49,107 nt of DNA from Edaphobacter sp. (GTDB lineage Bacteria > Acidobacteriota > Terriglobia > Terriglobales > Acidobacteriaceae), in NCBI GenBank assembly GCA_025462645.1, contig JAOAPB010000008.1, forward strand, positions 1 to 49,107, written 5' to 3'. This document shows positions 1-8,896 of the stretch, one piece after another. The first letter of the stretch is position 1. Each line of letters opens with the position of its first letter. A program made the translations under genes and the position numbers. The notes under the pieces were generated by a model. The model saw nothing but the letters and a program-made list of their open reading frames with translations, was not told the DNA's origin and did no database searches.

Positions 1-166
1 AGGGCTGGTTCACCAGGTCGCTCATCCGCGTGGGCAGATGCGTCAGCGTCATCCACACAAGAAACAAGCCACGCAGCGCATCCAACTCCGGCTTGCGTGC
101 GAGATGCAGCCTTTGCACTGCCCCAGCATTTAATCGCGGCGGTGGGCTAGAAGAAACGCGCCACAC
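1..166 (-). CDS. OpgC-type membrane protein, N-terminal fragment
   Basis: Reading the minus strand from a GTG at 166 gives an open frame that runs off the left edge. After a short Pro/Ser-rich start it contains RKPELDALRGLFLVW followed by MTLTHLPTRMSDLVNQP. The E-L-D-x-L-R-G-L motif at the start of the first membrane helix is the hallmark of OpgC and related acyltransferase-3 membrane proteins, which modify periplasmic glucans; OpgC succinylates osmoregulated periplasmic glucans. The start is chosen because AGGAGG lies at 176-171, 4 nt before the GTG, and the next in-frame GTG (118) has only a weak GGGG ahead of it. Only about 55 codons are in the window, so the family call rests on the N-terminus alone. 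Confidence 0.6.
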   Translation of the reverse strand, partial: MWRVSSSPPPRLNAGAVQRLHLARKPELDALRGLFLVWMTLTHLPTRMSDLVNQP

Positions 167-294
167 AATCCCTCCTGTCGGTCTCGACGCCGATTCACGC
201 GCCCTCGAATGCGAGGAGCATTTCCGGGTACAGTATTGAACGGCGCGGCTGCGTTGATGTGGACATCGACGGATCGACAATCCTCAGCCTCTCG

Positions 295-414
295 TTATGC
301 GGATCTCCGTATCTCAGCCGGAAACTCAAGTACCTTGCCCCGCTGGGTCAGCGGGACCCACTTCACCGCCTTGCGAAACCGTGGGGGAATATAGAACTCA
401 ATTACCTGTGCCAT
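295..414 (-). CDS. Small basic protein of 39 residues, unknown function
   Basis: A short frame encodes MAQVIEFYIPPRFRKAVKWV followed by PLTQRGKVLEFPAEIRRSA. The ATG at 414 has a perfect GGAGG (425-421) with a 6-nt spacer; the in-frame ATG two codons earlier touches the Shine-Dalgarno and is unlikely. The protein is basic, with two similar segments (Q-V-I-E-F and K-V-L-E-F) around a Phe/Arg/Lys/Trp core. I recall short proteins of this style being common in acidobacterial genomes, but I cannot search to confirm. No function can be assigned. It lies on the same strand as the neighbouring opgC-like gene, about 130 nt upstream of it. Confidence 0.5.
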   Translation of the reverse strand: MAQVIEFYIPPRFRKAVKWVPLTQRGKVLEFPAEIRRSA

Positions 415-495
415 AGCCATCCTCCAAAGGATCTTCTTCCGATAACTAAAGCAACCCGGATGCCAAAGTGGCAAGTGACCGTAAGCGACTGGAAT

Positions 496-777
496 CTAAC
501 GAAGAGCCATAACAGGAGAGTTGTCGTGTGAAAACATCGGGCCGCCATGAATACTCAGGACCTTACTCTTTTTGGGGGCATCGCCGATCTTGATATGAGC
601 CAGGAACTTGTGAGAACGCGGCGTCGTGAGCATATACCCGGACCAAACAAGGACCGATGGCCAGACGACGATCGGCGTCAAGATTCCGACAGAGCAGTCA
701 ACGTACGCACGCGAACGGTATCTCCGCCTCAGCAGATAGCTGCTCAGAAAGCACAGTGGTTTGCGCAGTGAGTACGT
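496..777 (-). pseudogene. Decayed ORF, C-terminal remnant of an unknown protein
   Basis: Between stop codons at 780-778 and 498-496 a minus-strand frame of about 93 codons stays open and reads like real protein: LSSYLLRRRYRSRAYVDCSV, then a hydrophobic patch (GILTPIVVWPSVLVWSGYM), then a polar tail. There is no convincing start: no ATG before the internal Met, no ribosome binding site, and only a TTG at 681. The likeliest reading is the truncated end of a small membrane protein. I do not recognise the family. The remainder of 421-895 holds nothing else I can support. Confidence 0.3.
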
Positions 778-895
778 TTAGGTATGGGTCGACACCGGTC
801 TGGTAACGCGATCAGGCAAGCTCTAAGTGCAACGCGACACCAACTCCGGTACTGCGCTGCATCGCCAATCACCGTTGTCCCGCGACTGCCTTGCT

Positions 896-2416
896 CTACT
901 TCTCTATCGTTGCGTCGGTCTTATCCAGCTTCTTCGAAACCTGCGCAGGTGTCGGCAGTTGCGTCCGGTCCCATCCCCCGCCCAACGCCTCGATCAGCTG
1001 CACCGACGCCATCATCTCCTGCACATGCAGGTTGGTCAGCGTCTGCTGATTAGTCAGCAACGTCGTCTGCGCCGTCACTACAAGCAGATAGGGGTCCAAT
1101 CCAGTTTCATAACGCGCCGTCTCCAGCTTCAACGCTTCCTCGAACGACTGTTCCGCCTGCTGCTGTTTCAGAATCTGCTGCGACAAGATGCGTACCGAAG
1201 ATAGCGAATCCTCAACCTGTTGAAACGCTGTCAAAACTGTTTGCCGGTAGCTTGCGACATCTGCGTTATAGGTTGTGATGAACTGATTCACCTCCGCGCG
1301 ACGCAGCCCGCCATCATAAATCGTCTCGCCCAGTGACGGTCCAACCGACCAGAACCGGCTGGGAAGGTTGAAAAAATGACTGAAGTTCGAGCTCTCGTAG
1401 CCATAACTTGCGCTCAGATTCAGCGAGGGGTAGTAAGCGGCGTACGCTATCCCGATCTGCGCATTCGCTGCCGCCATGTTTCGCTCTGCTGCAGCGATAT
1501 CGGGCCGGCGCTCCAGCAGGGCCGACGGCATCCCTACAGGAACGGGGGGAGGGTCCGTCAACAGAGGCTTCACCGGAATAGAAAAATGCGACGGGTTTGC
1601 TCCCACCAGCACCGCGATGGCATGTTCGAACTGCGCCCGCGCCACCCCAAGATTGATCGCCTGCGATTGCACAGCTTGCAGCGTGGCCTCAGCCTCCACC
1701 ATAGAGATTCTGTCATCGATTCCTGTCTCGTAGCTCGCCCGCGTCAGGTCCAGCGCCTTCTTGTCGGCCTCTACCGTGTCATTCAACAGTCTCTGCAGCG
1801 CATCCTGGCCGCGTATCTCAAAGAAAAACGCTGCCAGGCTCGCCTGTTCTGTCAGTCGTTCATTCTCGAGATCTGCCGCGCTCAACTGCGCGTTGTACTG
1901 CTGCTCGCGAATGGTGTTGCGAACCTTCCCCCACAAATCAGGCGCCCACGACACGTCAAACGGCAGCGATCCTATTGAACTCACCGTGCCCGCGTTGGCC
2001 GTCGGAGAGTTCGTCAAATTGGCCGACGACTGCGATCGTGCGTACGTTACCGAAGCCCCCGCCGTGGGATAAAGCTGCGACCGCGCCTGCACGATCAGAG
2101 TCCGCGCCTCCATGAAATTCTCAAAGAACTGCTTGATGTTCTGGTTGTCGATGTTCAACTTCTCTTCCAGCGCATTCAACTCCGGATCGTTGTAGATCTC
2201 CCACCACTTGCCATGCAGTATCGCGTCCTGCGGTTGCGCCACCTTCCAGCCTTCCGCGTCCTGAAACGACGTCGTCGACTCTTTGTAAGTTACCGGCGGA
2301 GCCGTCGCGGTGGCCGATGGCGAGGGCACATGGTACTTCGGTCCCACCATGCATCCGGTCAACAGGAGCATTGTCATCGCGGGACCTGTAGCAAATTTAA
2401 GACGGGCGTTAATCAT
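896..2416 (-). CDS. RND efflux outer-membrane channel lipoprotein (OMF, NodT type)
   Basis: A TolC-like outer-membrane factor that would form the exit duct of the tripartite pump encoded just upstream. The lipoprotein signal is MINARLKFATGPAMTMLLLTGC with the lipobox Cys at about residue 22, followed by MVGPKYHVPSP, the usual V-G-P-x-Y opening of NodT-type channels. Two OEP repeats fill the rest, with long helices around residues 80-280 and 290-495 and typical motifs such as LLERRPDIAAAERNMAAANA. I place the start at 2416 rather than at the longer GTG-type extension to 2524 because the shorter form begins at the signal peptide and AGAGG lies 9 nt upstream. It starts 19 nt after the mdtC-like stop and is the last gene of the operon. 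The C-terminal ~40 residues are charged and variable. Confidence 0.92.
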   Translation of the reverse strand: MINARLKFATGPAMTMLLLTGCMVGPKYHVPSPSATATAPPVTYKESTTSFQDAEGWKVAQPQDAILHGKWWEIYNDPELNALEEKLNIDNQNIKQFFENFMEARTLIVQARSQLYPTAGASVTYARSQSSANLTNSPTANAGTVSSIGSLPFDVSWAPDLWGKVRNTIREQQYNAQLSAADLENERLTEQASLAAFFFEIRGQDALQRLLNDTVEADKKALDLTRASYETGIDDRISMVEAEATLQAVQSQAINLGVARAQFEHAIAVLVGANPSHFSIPVKPLLTDPPPVPVGMPSALLERRPDIAAAERNMAAANAQIGIAYAAYYPSLNLSASYGYESSNFSHFFNLPSRFWSVGPSLGETIYDGGLRRAEVNQFITTYNADVASYRQTVLTAFQQVEDSLSSVRILSQQILKQQQAEQSFEEALKLETARYETGLDPYLLVVTAQTTLLTNQQTLTNLHVQEMMASVQLIEALGGGWDRTQLPTPAQVSKKLDKTDATIEK

Positions 2417-2435
2417 AGTGTTATGCCTCTGTAAT

Positions 2436-5400
2436 TCACTCCGCGGCGGCGGCAGTTGTGCCATCCGGATGAAACGGATCGCGCTCTCTTCCAAGCACGC
2501 GAAGGCGCAGACGGTCGAGCGCAAGATAAACGACGGGAGTGGTATAGAGCGTAAGCATCTGACTTACGATCAGCCCTCCGACAATGGTGATACCGAGCGG
2601 CCGGCGCAGTTCAGACCCCGTCCCGCTCCCAAACGCCAGCGGCAGCGCGCCAAACAGCGCCGCCATGGTCGTCATTAGGATCGGACGGAATCGAAGCATG
2701 CACGCCTGGAAGATTGCCTCCTCCGTGTTCAGGCCGTGCTCACGTTCCGCCTGCAGGGCGAAGTCGATCATCATGATCGCGTTCTTCTTTACGATACCGA
2801 TCAGCAGCACAATTCCGATGATCGAGATAACGTTCAAATCTTCCTTGAAGAGCATCAGTGCCATCATCGCTCCTACGCTAGCCGAAGGCAGCGTCGACAG
2901 GATCGTAATCGGATGCACGAGACTCTCATATAAAACGCCGAGAACAATAAAAATGGCGAGAATCGCGGTCAGCACTAGGAGCGGCTCCGTGCCCAGCGAC
3001 TGCTGATACGCAAGCAGCGTACCGGCAAAAAAACCATGCACCGTAGAGGGCGTACCCAGGCGCTGTTGCATCTGCGCGATCTCAAGCGTCGCATCGCTCA
3101 GCGAGACACCCGGCGCAAGATTGAACGAAACCGTAACGGAAGGGAATAGCCCCGTATGGTTCAGCGCAAGCGGCGTAGTGCTTGTCTTATTCGTAGCCAT
3201 TGTCGCCAGCGGTACGTTCCCGCTCGCGGTTATGCTGCTTGAGCCCGCCGGATGAAAGTAAATGTTCTTCAGTCCTTCCGGACTCTGCCAATACTCCGGC
3301 GCGACCTCAAGCACCACGTAGTACTGGTTCAACTGCGTGTAGATGATCGAGACCAACGACTGGCCGAAGGCGCTGTACAGTCCTGCATCGAGCGATTGCG
3401 CCGTCTGCCCCAGCTTCGCCGCGGTCACGCGATCGTAGTGCAGCCGCTCATCCAGCCCGCCATTCTGCTGGTCGGAGCTGACGTCTTGAAACCCCGGCAG
3501 ACGCATCATCTCGTTCAGCAGCTTTGGGCCCCACGTCGCCAGATCCGTGAGATTGTCAGCCTGGATCGTGTATTGATACAGAGCATTGCTGCTGCGTCCA
3601 CCGATGCGTATGTCCTGCTGCGCCTGCAGAAACGTAGAAGCTCCAGTCAGCCTGTTCAGGCTCGGACGAAGGCGATTGATCACATCGGAAGCGCTGATCT
3701 TTCGTTCCTCCAGCGGTTTCAGCGAAATGAACATGTTGGCAGTATTGGTAGCGCCCTGGCCTCCTGTAAACGCGATCGCATTCTCGACCGCAGGATCGTT
3801 CTTTACCACTCTCAAATTCTTCTGAATGGACTCATTCATTGAAAAGTAGGAGGCATCTTGGGAACCACGTACCGCGCCGCCCAGCGAGCCTGTATCCTGC
3901 AGAGGAAAAAAGCCTTTCGGAATCTTTATAGCAATCGCACCATTGAGTGCGATCGTAAGGAACAACACGATCAGCACCAGCGCCGGGTTTTTCAGCACCC
4001 AGTGGAGACTGCGCCGGTACACCGACAGCACCCAATCGAAGGCTCTGTCCGTAGCCATATACAGCCGCCCATGCTTCTCGCCGTGCGGATTCTTCAAAAT
4101 GTAGGCGCACATCATCGGGGTGGTCGTTAGAGAAACGACCATCGAGACCACAATAGCCGTCGAAAGCGTGACCGCAAACTCTCGGAACAGCCTGCCGACA
4201 ATTCCACCCATCAGCAAAAGCGGAATGAAGACGGCGATCAGCGATATGCTGATGGTAAAAACCGTAAACCCGATCTCTTTTGCCCCTCTTAGCGCCGCAG
4301 CGAACGGAGCCATGCCGTCTTCGATATGCCGTGTGATGTTTTCCATCACGACGATCGCGTCATCCACGACAAATCCGGTCGAGATGGTCAGCGCCATCAG
4401 CGAAAGATTATCCAGACTGTAATTAAACAGATACATCACCGCAAAGGTGCCGATCAGAGACACCGGCACCGCGACCGCTGGAATCAGCGTGGCGCGAGGG
4501 CTGCGAAGAAAAACAAAGACGACGATGACCACCAGCACGATCGACAGCATCAGCGTCGCTTTGACATTGCTTACCGACGCCTTGATAGTCGTCGTACGAT
4601 CGAGCACGATCGTCGTTTCGATCCCCTTGGGAATGGACGCCTCGACCGAAGGCAGCTCCTTGCGTATCCGCGAAACCGTATCGATAATATTCGCGCCCGG
4701 TTGTCGAAAGACGATCAGCATCACCGCGCGTTTTCCATTTAGATATCCCGCCGCTCGCAGGTTCTGCGTCGAATCGACGACATCCGCTACATCCGACAAC
4801 CGCACTGCTGACCCTTGGCTGTACCCGACGATGATCGGCTTATACTCTTCCGCCCGCGATATCTGATCGTTCGCCAGAATGTCCGCGGAGATATCTCCGT
4901 TCGTGATCTGCCCTTTGGCCAGACTCGAATTCTGAATACTGAGCACCGCCTGAAGATTCGCCATCGTGAGGCCGAGGCTGGAGAGCTTGGTGGGATTCAC
5001 TTCCACCCGTACCGACGGCAGCGCGCCGCCACCCGCATTCACCTGCCCTACGCCTTGAATCTGCGACAGCTTCTGCTGAATGATCGTCGATGCCTCATCG
5101 TACAGCTTGTTCGGGCCATACTTGTCCGATGTAAGGCCAATGATCATGATCGGAGCATCCGCCGGATTCACCTTGCGATACGTCGGATTCGAGGGAAGAT
5201 TTGCCGGCAGATAAGTGCGCGCCGCATTGATCGCCGCCTGAACATCCCTTGCGGCGCCGTCGATGTCACGGCTCAGATCAAACTGGATCGTGATCGACGT
5301 CGCTCCCAGGCTGCTCGAAGACGTCATCTCCGTCACCCCGGCGATATGACCAAACTGCCGCTCCAGCGGGGTCGCCACCGACGAAGCCATGATCTCGGCA

Positions 5401-5564
5401 CTTCCCCCCGGCAGTGACGCATTCACTGAGATCGTAGGAAAGTCCACCTGCGGCAATGGCGACACCGGAAGCACAGCAAACGCAATTGCGCCTGCAATGG
5501 CAATCGCAATCGTCAGCAGCGTGGTCGCCACTGGACGATGGATAAATGGCGAAGAGATATTCAT
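2436..5564 (-). CDS. mdtC: RND efflux pump inner-membrane subunit, MdtC type
   Basis: A 1042-residue RND-superfamily permease of normal length that uses the proton gradient to expel drugs or other hydrophobic compounds. It opens with MNISSPFIHRPVATTLLTIA, the standard HAE1 N-terminus; transmembrane helix 4 carries GFVVDDAIVVMENI with the paired Asp needed for proton relay, and the partner Lys residues are in GIVKKNAIMMIDFALQAE. Two large periplasmic loops follow helices 1 and 7. Its ATG overlaps the stop of the upstream RND gene by 4 nt (ATGA, 5564-5561), so the two are translationally coupled. Two different RND subunits in one operon is the arrangement of MdtB/MdtC, which work as a heterotrimer. 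The gene symbol reflects that architecture, not proven substrate range. Confidence 0.92.
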   Translation of the reverse strand: MNISSPFIHRPVATTLLTIAIAIAGAIAFAVLPVSPLPQVDFPTISVNASLPGGSAEIMASSVATPLERQFGHIAGVTEMTSSSSLGATSITIQFDLSRDIDGAARDVQAAINAARTYLPANLPSNPTYRKVNPADAPIMIIGLTSDKYGPNKLYDEASTIIQQKLSQIQGVGQVNAGGGALPSVRVEVNPTKLSSLGLTMANLQAVLSIQNSSLAKGQITNGDISADILANDQISRAEEYKPIIVGYSQGSAVRLSDVADVVDSTQNLRAAGYLNGKRAVMLIVFRQPGANIIDTVSRIRKELPSVEASIPKGIETTIVLDRTTTIKASVSNVKATLMLSIVLVVIVVFVFLRSPRATLIPAVAVPVSLIGTFAVMYLFNYSLDNLSLMALTISTGFVVDDAIVVMENITRHIEDGMAPFAAALRGAKEIGFTVFTISISLIAVFIPLLLMGGIVGRLFREFAVTLSTAIVVSMVVSLTTTPMMCAYILKNPHGEKHGRLYMATDRAFDWVLSVYRRSLHWVLKNPALVLIVLFLTIALNGAIAIKIPKGFFPLQDTGSLGGAVRGSQDASYFSMNESIQKNLRVVKNDPAVENAIAFTGGQGATNTANMFISLKPLEERKISASDVINRLRPSLNRLTGASTFLQAQQDIRIGGRSSNALYQYTIQADNLTDLATWGPKLLNEMMRLPGFQDVSSDQQNGGLDERLHYDRVTAAKLGQTAQSLDAGLYSAFGQSLVSIIYTQLNQYYVVLEVAPEYWQSPEGLKNIYFHPAGSSSITASGNVPLATMATNKTSTTPLALNHTGLFPSVTVSFNLAPGVSLSDATLEIAQMQQRLGTPSTVHGFFAGTLLAYQQSLGTEPLLVLTAILAIFIVLGVLYESLVHPITILSTLPSASVGAMMALMLFKEDLNVISIIGIVLLIGIVKKNAIMMIDFALQAEREHGLNTEEAIFQACMLRFRPILMTTMAALFGALPLAFGSGTGSELRRPLGITIVGGLIVSQMLTLYTTPVVYLALDRLRLRVLGRERDPFHPDGTTAAAAE

Positions 5565-8500
5565 GACAGCTCCGCCGCTTCACGCTCGCCTCTCTGGTGC
5601 TCCCTCTCCCTCTTCGATTTCTTCGAGAACCGCGTCGCGAGGTTGTCGAAGAAAATATAGATGACCGGTGTCGTATAGAGCGTCAGTACCTGGCTCAGAA
5701 GCAAGCCGCCGACCATCGCAATACCCAGCGGTCTGCGCAACTCAGAGCCGATACCCGAGCCAAACGCCAGCGGCAGCCCACCCAGCAGCGCCGCCATCGT
5801 CGTCATCATGATCGGTCGGAAGCGAAGCAGGCACGCCTGATAGATTGCCTCTGTCGCATCCAGCCCCTGGTGCCGCTCGGCATCCAGTGCAAAGTCCACC
5901 ATCATAATGCCGTTCTTCTTAACGATGCCGATCAGCAGCACCAATCCAATAATCGCCACGACGCTCAGGTCCTGGTGAAAAAGAATCAACGAAAGGAACG
6001 CGCCGACACCCGCCGAAGGCAGCGTGGAAAGAATCGTGATCGGATGGATGAAGCTCTCGTACAGAACCCCAAGCACGATATACACCGTCACCAGCGCCGC
6101 CAGAATCAGCAGCGGCATATTGGATAGCGAGTTCCGGAACGATGCTGCCGTCCCCTGAAAGTCGGCCTGCAGACTCGCCGGCATGTGCATGTCCTTCTGT
6201 ATCTTCGTGATCTCCGAGATCGCGCCTCCCAACGCAGTGTTTGGCGCAAGGTTGAAAGACACCGTGATCGCCGGAAACTGTCCTTGATGCGTAATAGAAA
6301 GCGCCTCCGTCGTCGTCTCAAAGTGCGAGAAAGCGCTGAATGGCACCGCGTTGCTGGTCGTAGAGCTAGTTACACCCGCTGAGGTCGCGCCCCGGCTCGA
6401 AGAAGAGGTGACCGTGCTCGACGTCAATGCGTTCGCCGGAGGCGTTAGAGTATTCGCTGACGGCGTGAACAACGCCGATGCCGTTAGCGCGTTCGAGCCT
6501 GCAGAAGTAGAACCCTTGCCCGAAGACGACGATGCAGGCGCACCACTCAGACCCGCCGAAGAGTTCGCTTCAATATAGAGGTGATTTAGTTTATCGGGGT
6601 CCAGTTGAAACTGCGGCTCGGCCTCCAGAATCACATGGTACTGATTCAGTTGCGTATACATCGTGTTGATCTGCCGCTGGCCAAATGCGTCGTACAGCGT
6701 ATTGTCGATCGTCGTCGGCGCCACACCGAGCCGCGAAGCCGTCGCCCGATCAATCACCAGGGACACTGCCAGACCACCGCTCTGTTGGTCCGTCGCGACA
6801 TCTTCAAGCCCCGGCAGTTCCTTCAGTCGCGCCACAAAACGGTTAGTCCAATCCTCCAGTTCGACTGGATCAGGGTCCTCCAGCGCGTACTGGTACTGTG
6901 TTCGGCTCACCCGGTCATCGATCGTGATGTTCTGCACCGGCTGCATAAAAATCTGAATGTCCGGAACATTCTTCTTCTTCAGCGCCGACTGCACTCTGCG
7001 AATCACGTCGGCAGCGCTCAGGTCACGCTGCTCCAGCGGCTTCAGATTGATCGACATCCTCCCACTGTTCGTCGTGGTGTTCGTCCCGTCCGCCCCGATG
7101 AAGGATGAGAGGCTCGCCACCGCCGGATCATCAAGGATGATCTTTGCGACCTCCTTCTGCTTCACCGCCATCACCTTCGAGCCGATCGTCTGCGTCGCCT
7201 GTGTAATCCCCTGGATCACGCCCGTGTCCTGCACGGGAAAGAAGCCCTTCGGAATAATGATGTACAAATAAACCGTCAACAAGAGGGTTGCGACCGCCAC
7301 CAGCAGCGTGATGGTCTGGTACCGCAGGACAACCTTCAGGGTGCGCCCGTAAAAACCGATCATTCTGTTGAAGACGCGCTCCGATGCCTGATAGAAACGC
7401 CCTTGCTGACTCTTCGGATTGTGTTTCAGAATTCGCGCCGCCATCATCGGTGTCAGTGTCAGCGAAACCACAGCCGAGATGACGATCGTGACCGCCAGCG
7501 TGACCGCAAACTCCCGGAACAGCCTGCCTACAACATCTCCCATGAACAGCAGCGGAATCAATACGGCAATCAGCGAGATGGTCAACGACATAATCGTGAA
7601 CCCGATCTGCTCGGCGCCCTTCAACGCCGCCTGCATCGGCGAGTCGCCCTCTTCGAGGTACCGCGAGATGTTCTCCACCATTACGATCGCGTCATCGACG
7701 ACGAAGCCCGTCGAGATCGTCAGCGCCATCAATGACAGGTTGTCGAGACTGTAGCCAAGCATGTACATCGCCGCAAACGTGCCGATCAGCGACAGCGGCA
7801 CCGCCACGCTCGGAATAATCGTCGCGTAGAGATTCCTCAGAAACAAAAAGATGACCATCACCACCAGGCCAACCGTCAGCAGCAACTCAAACTCAACATC
7901 GCTCACCGAAGCCTGGATAGGCGTCGTCAGGTCGGTCAGCGTCGTGACCTCGATCCCCTTAGGTAAATTCGCCTGAAGCTGCGGTAACAGCTGCTTGATG
8001 CTCTTCACGACACTGATCGTATTGCCGCCAGGCTGGCGCTGCACGTTCAGGATCACCGCCGGCGTCTGATCCATCCACGCCGCCTGCGTCGAGTTCTCCA
8101 CGCCGTCCACGATATTCGCAACTTCGGTCAGCATCACAGGCGCGCCATTGCGGTATGCGACCACTACGCTCTTGTAGTCTCCGCTCGTTACCAGCTGATC
8201 GTTCGCGTCGATCTGATAGTCCTGTCGTGGCCCATCAAAGTTTCCTTTCGCCGCATTCACGCTGCTCTGCGTCACCGCAGTGCGCAAATCCTCAAGATTG
8301 ATGCCATACGACGAGAGCGCCGTTGGATTCGCCTGAATTCGCACCGCGGGCTTCTGTCCGCCGCTGATGCTCACCAATCCCACGCCGCTCAACTGCGAGA
8401 TCTTCGGGGCAAGCCGCGTATCGACCAGATCTTCCACCTGAGGAAGCGGCATCGAACTCGACGTAATCGCCAGCGTCAGCACTGGAGGGTCCGCAGGGTT

Positions 8501-8896
8501 CGTCTTGCTGTAGATCGGCGGGGCCGGCAGGTTGGCCGGCAAAAAGCTACTCGACGCATTGATCGCCGACTGAACTTCTTCTTCCGCAACGTCGATGTTC
8601 AGGCTCAGATTAAACTGCAGCACGACCACCGAGGTCCCGCCCGAACTCGACGACGTCATCTGGCTCAACCCTTGAAGCTGCCCAAACTGGCGCTCCAGCG
8701 GTGCCGTTACCGTCGTCGCCATCACCTGCGGGCTCGCACCTGGATAGAACGTCAGCACCTGAATCGTCGGATAATCGACCTGAGGCAGTGCCGAAACGGG
8801 TAGCTGCGTGTAGCTCACAAGCCCAACCAGCAAAATCGCAGCCATCAGCAACGACGTTGCGACAGGACGCAGAATAAACGGACGCGAAGGACTCAA
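5561..8896 (-). CDS. mdtB: RND efflux pump inner-membrane subunit, MdtB type, with Ser/Thr-rich insert
   Basis: An 1111-residue RND permease, about 70 residues longer than its family norm. N-terminus MSPSRPFILRPVATSLLMAA, helix 4 motif GFVVDDAIVMVENI and helix 10 motif GIVKKNGIMMVDFALDAE are all intact, so the proton relay should work. The start is a TTG at 8896 overlapping the adaptor gene stop by 4 nt (TTGA), with GGAG about 9 nt upstream. The extra length is a Ser/Thr/Ala-rich stretch at about residues 776-850 (nt ~6346-6567) in the second periplasmic loop; the MdtC-type partner has only a short linker at the same point. The insert is in frame and followed by intact conserved sequence, so the gene looks functional. 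Confidence 0.92.
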   Translation of the reverse strand: MSPSRPFILRPVATSLLMAAILLVGLVSYTQLPVSALPQVDYPTIQVLTFYPGASPQVMATTVTAPLERQFGQLQGLSQMTSSSSGGTSVVVLQFNLSLNIDVAEEEVQSAINASSSFLPANLPAPPIYSKTNPADPPVLTLAITSSSMPLPQVEDLVDTRLAPKISQLSGVGLVSISGGQKPAVRIQANPTALSSYGINLEDLRTAVTQSSVNAAKGNFDGPRQDYQIDANDQLVTSGDYKSVVVAYRNGAPVMLTEVANIVDGVENSTQAAWMDQTPAVILNVQRQPGGNTISVVKSIKQLLPQLQANLPKGIEVTTLTDLTTPIQASVSDVEFELLLTVGLVVMVIFLFLRNLYATIIPSVAVPLSLIGTFAAMYMLGYSLDNLSLMALTISTGFVVDDAIVMVENISRYLEEGDSPMQAALKGAEQIGFTIMSLTISLIAVLIPLLFMGDVVGRLFREFAVTLAVTIVISAVVSLTLTPMMAARILKHNPKSQQGRFYQASERVFNRMIGFYGRTLKVVLRYQTITLLVAVATLLLTVYLYIIIPKGFFPVQDTGVIQGITQATQTIGSKVMAVKQKEVAKIILDDPAVASLSSFIGADGTNTTTNSGRMSINLKPLEQRDLSAADVIRRVQSALKKKNVPDIQIFMQPVQNITIDDRVSRTQYQYALEDPDPVELEDWTNRFVARLKELPGLEDVATDQQSGGLAVSLVIDRATASRLGVAPTTIDNTLYDAFGQRQINTMYTQLNQYHVILEAEPQFQLDPDKLNHLYIEANSSAGLSGAPASSSSGKGSTSAGSNALTASALFTPSANTLTPPANALTSSTVTSSSSRGATSAGVTSSTTSNAVPFSAFSHFETTTEALSITHQGQFPAITVSFNLAPNTALGGAISEITKIQKDMHMPASLQADFQGTAASFRNSLSNMPLLILAALVTVYIVLGVLYESFIHPITILSTLPSAGVGAFLSLILFHQDLSVVAIIGLVLLIGIVKKNGIMMVDFALDAERHQGLDATEAIYQACLLRFRPIMMTTMAALLGGLPLAFGSGIGSELRRPLGIAMVGGLLLSQVLTLYTTPVIYIFFDNLATRFSKKSKREREHQRGEREAAELS

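Noticed and set aside
3252..5664. Several plus-strand frames of 90-200 codons opposite the efflux pump genes
   Set aside because: They are strongly Arg/His-rich complements of well-supported RND genes with no ribosome sites.
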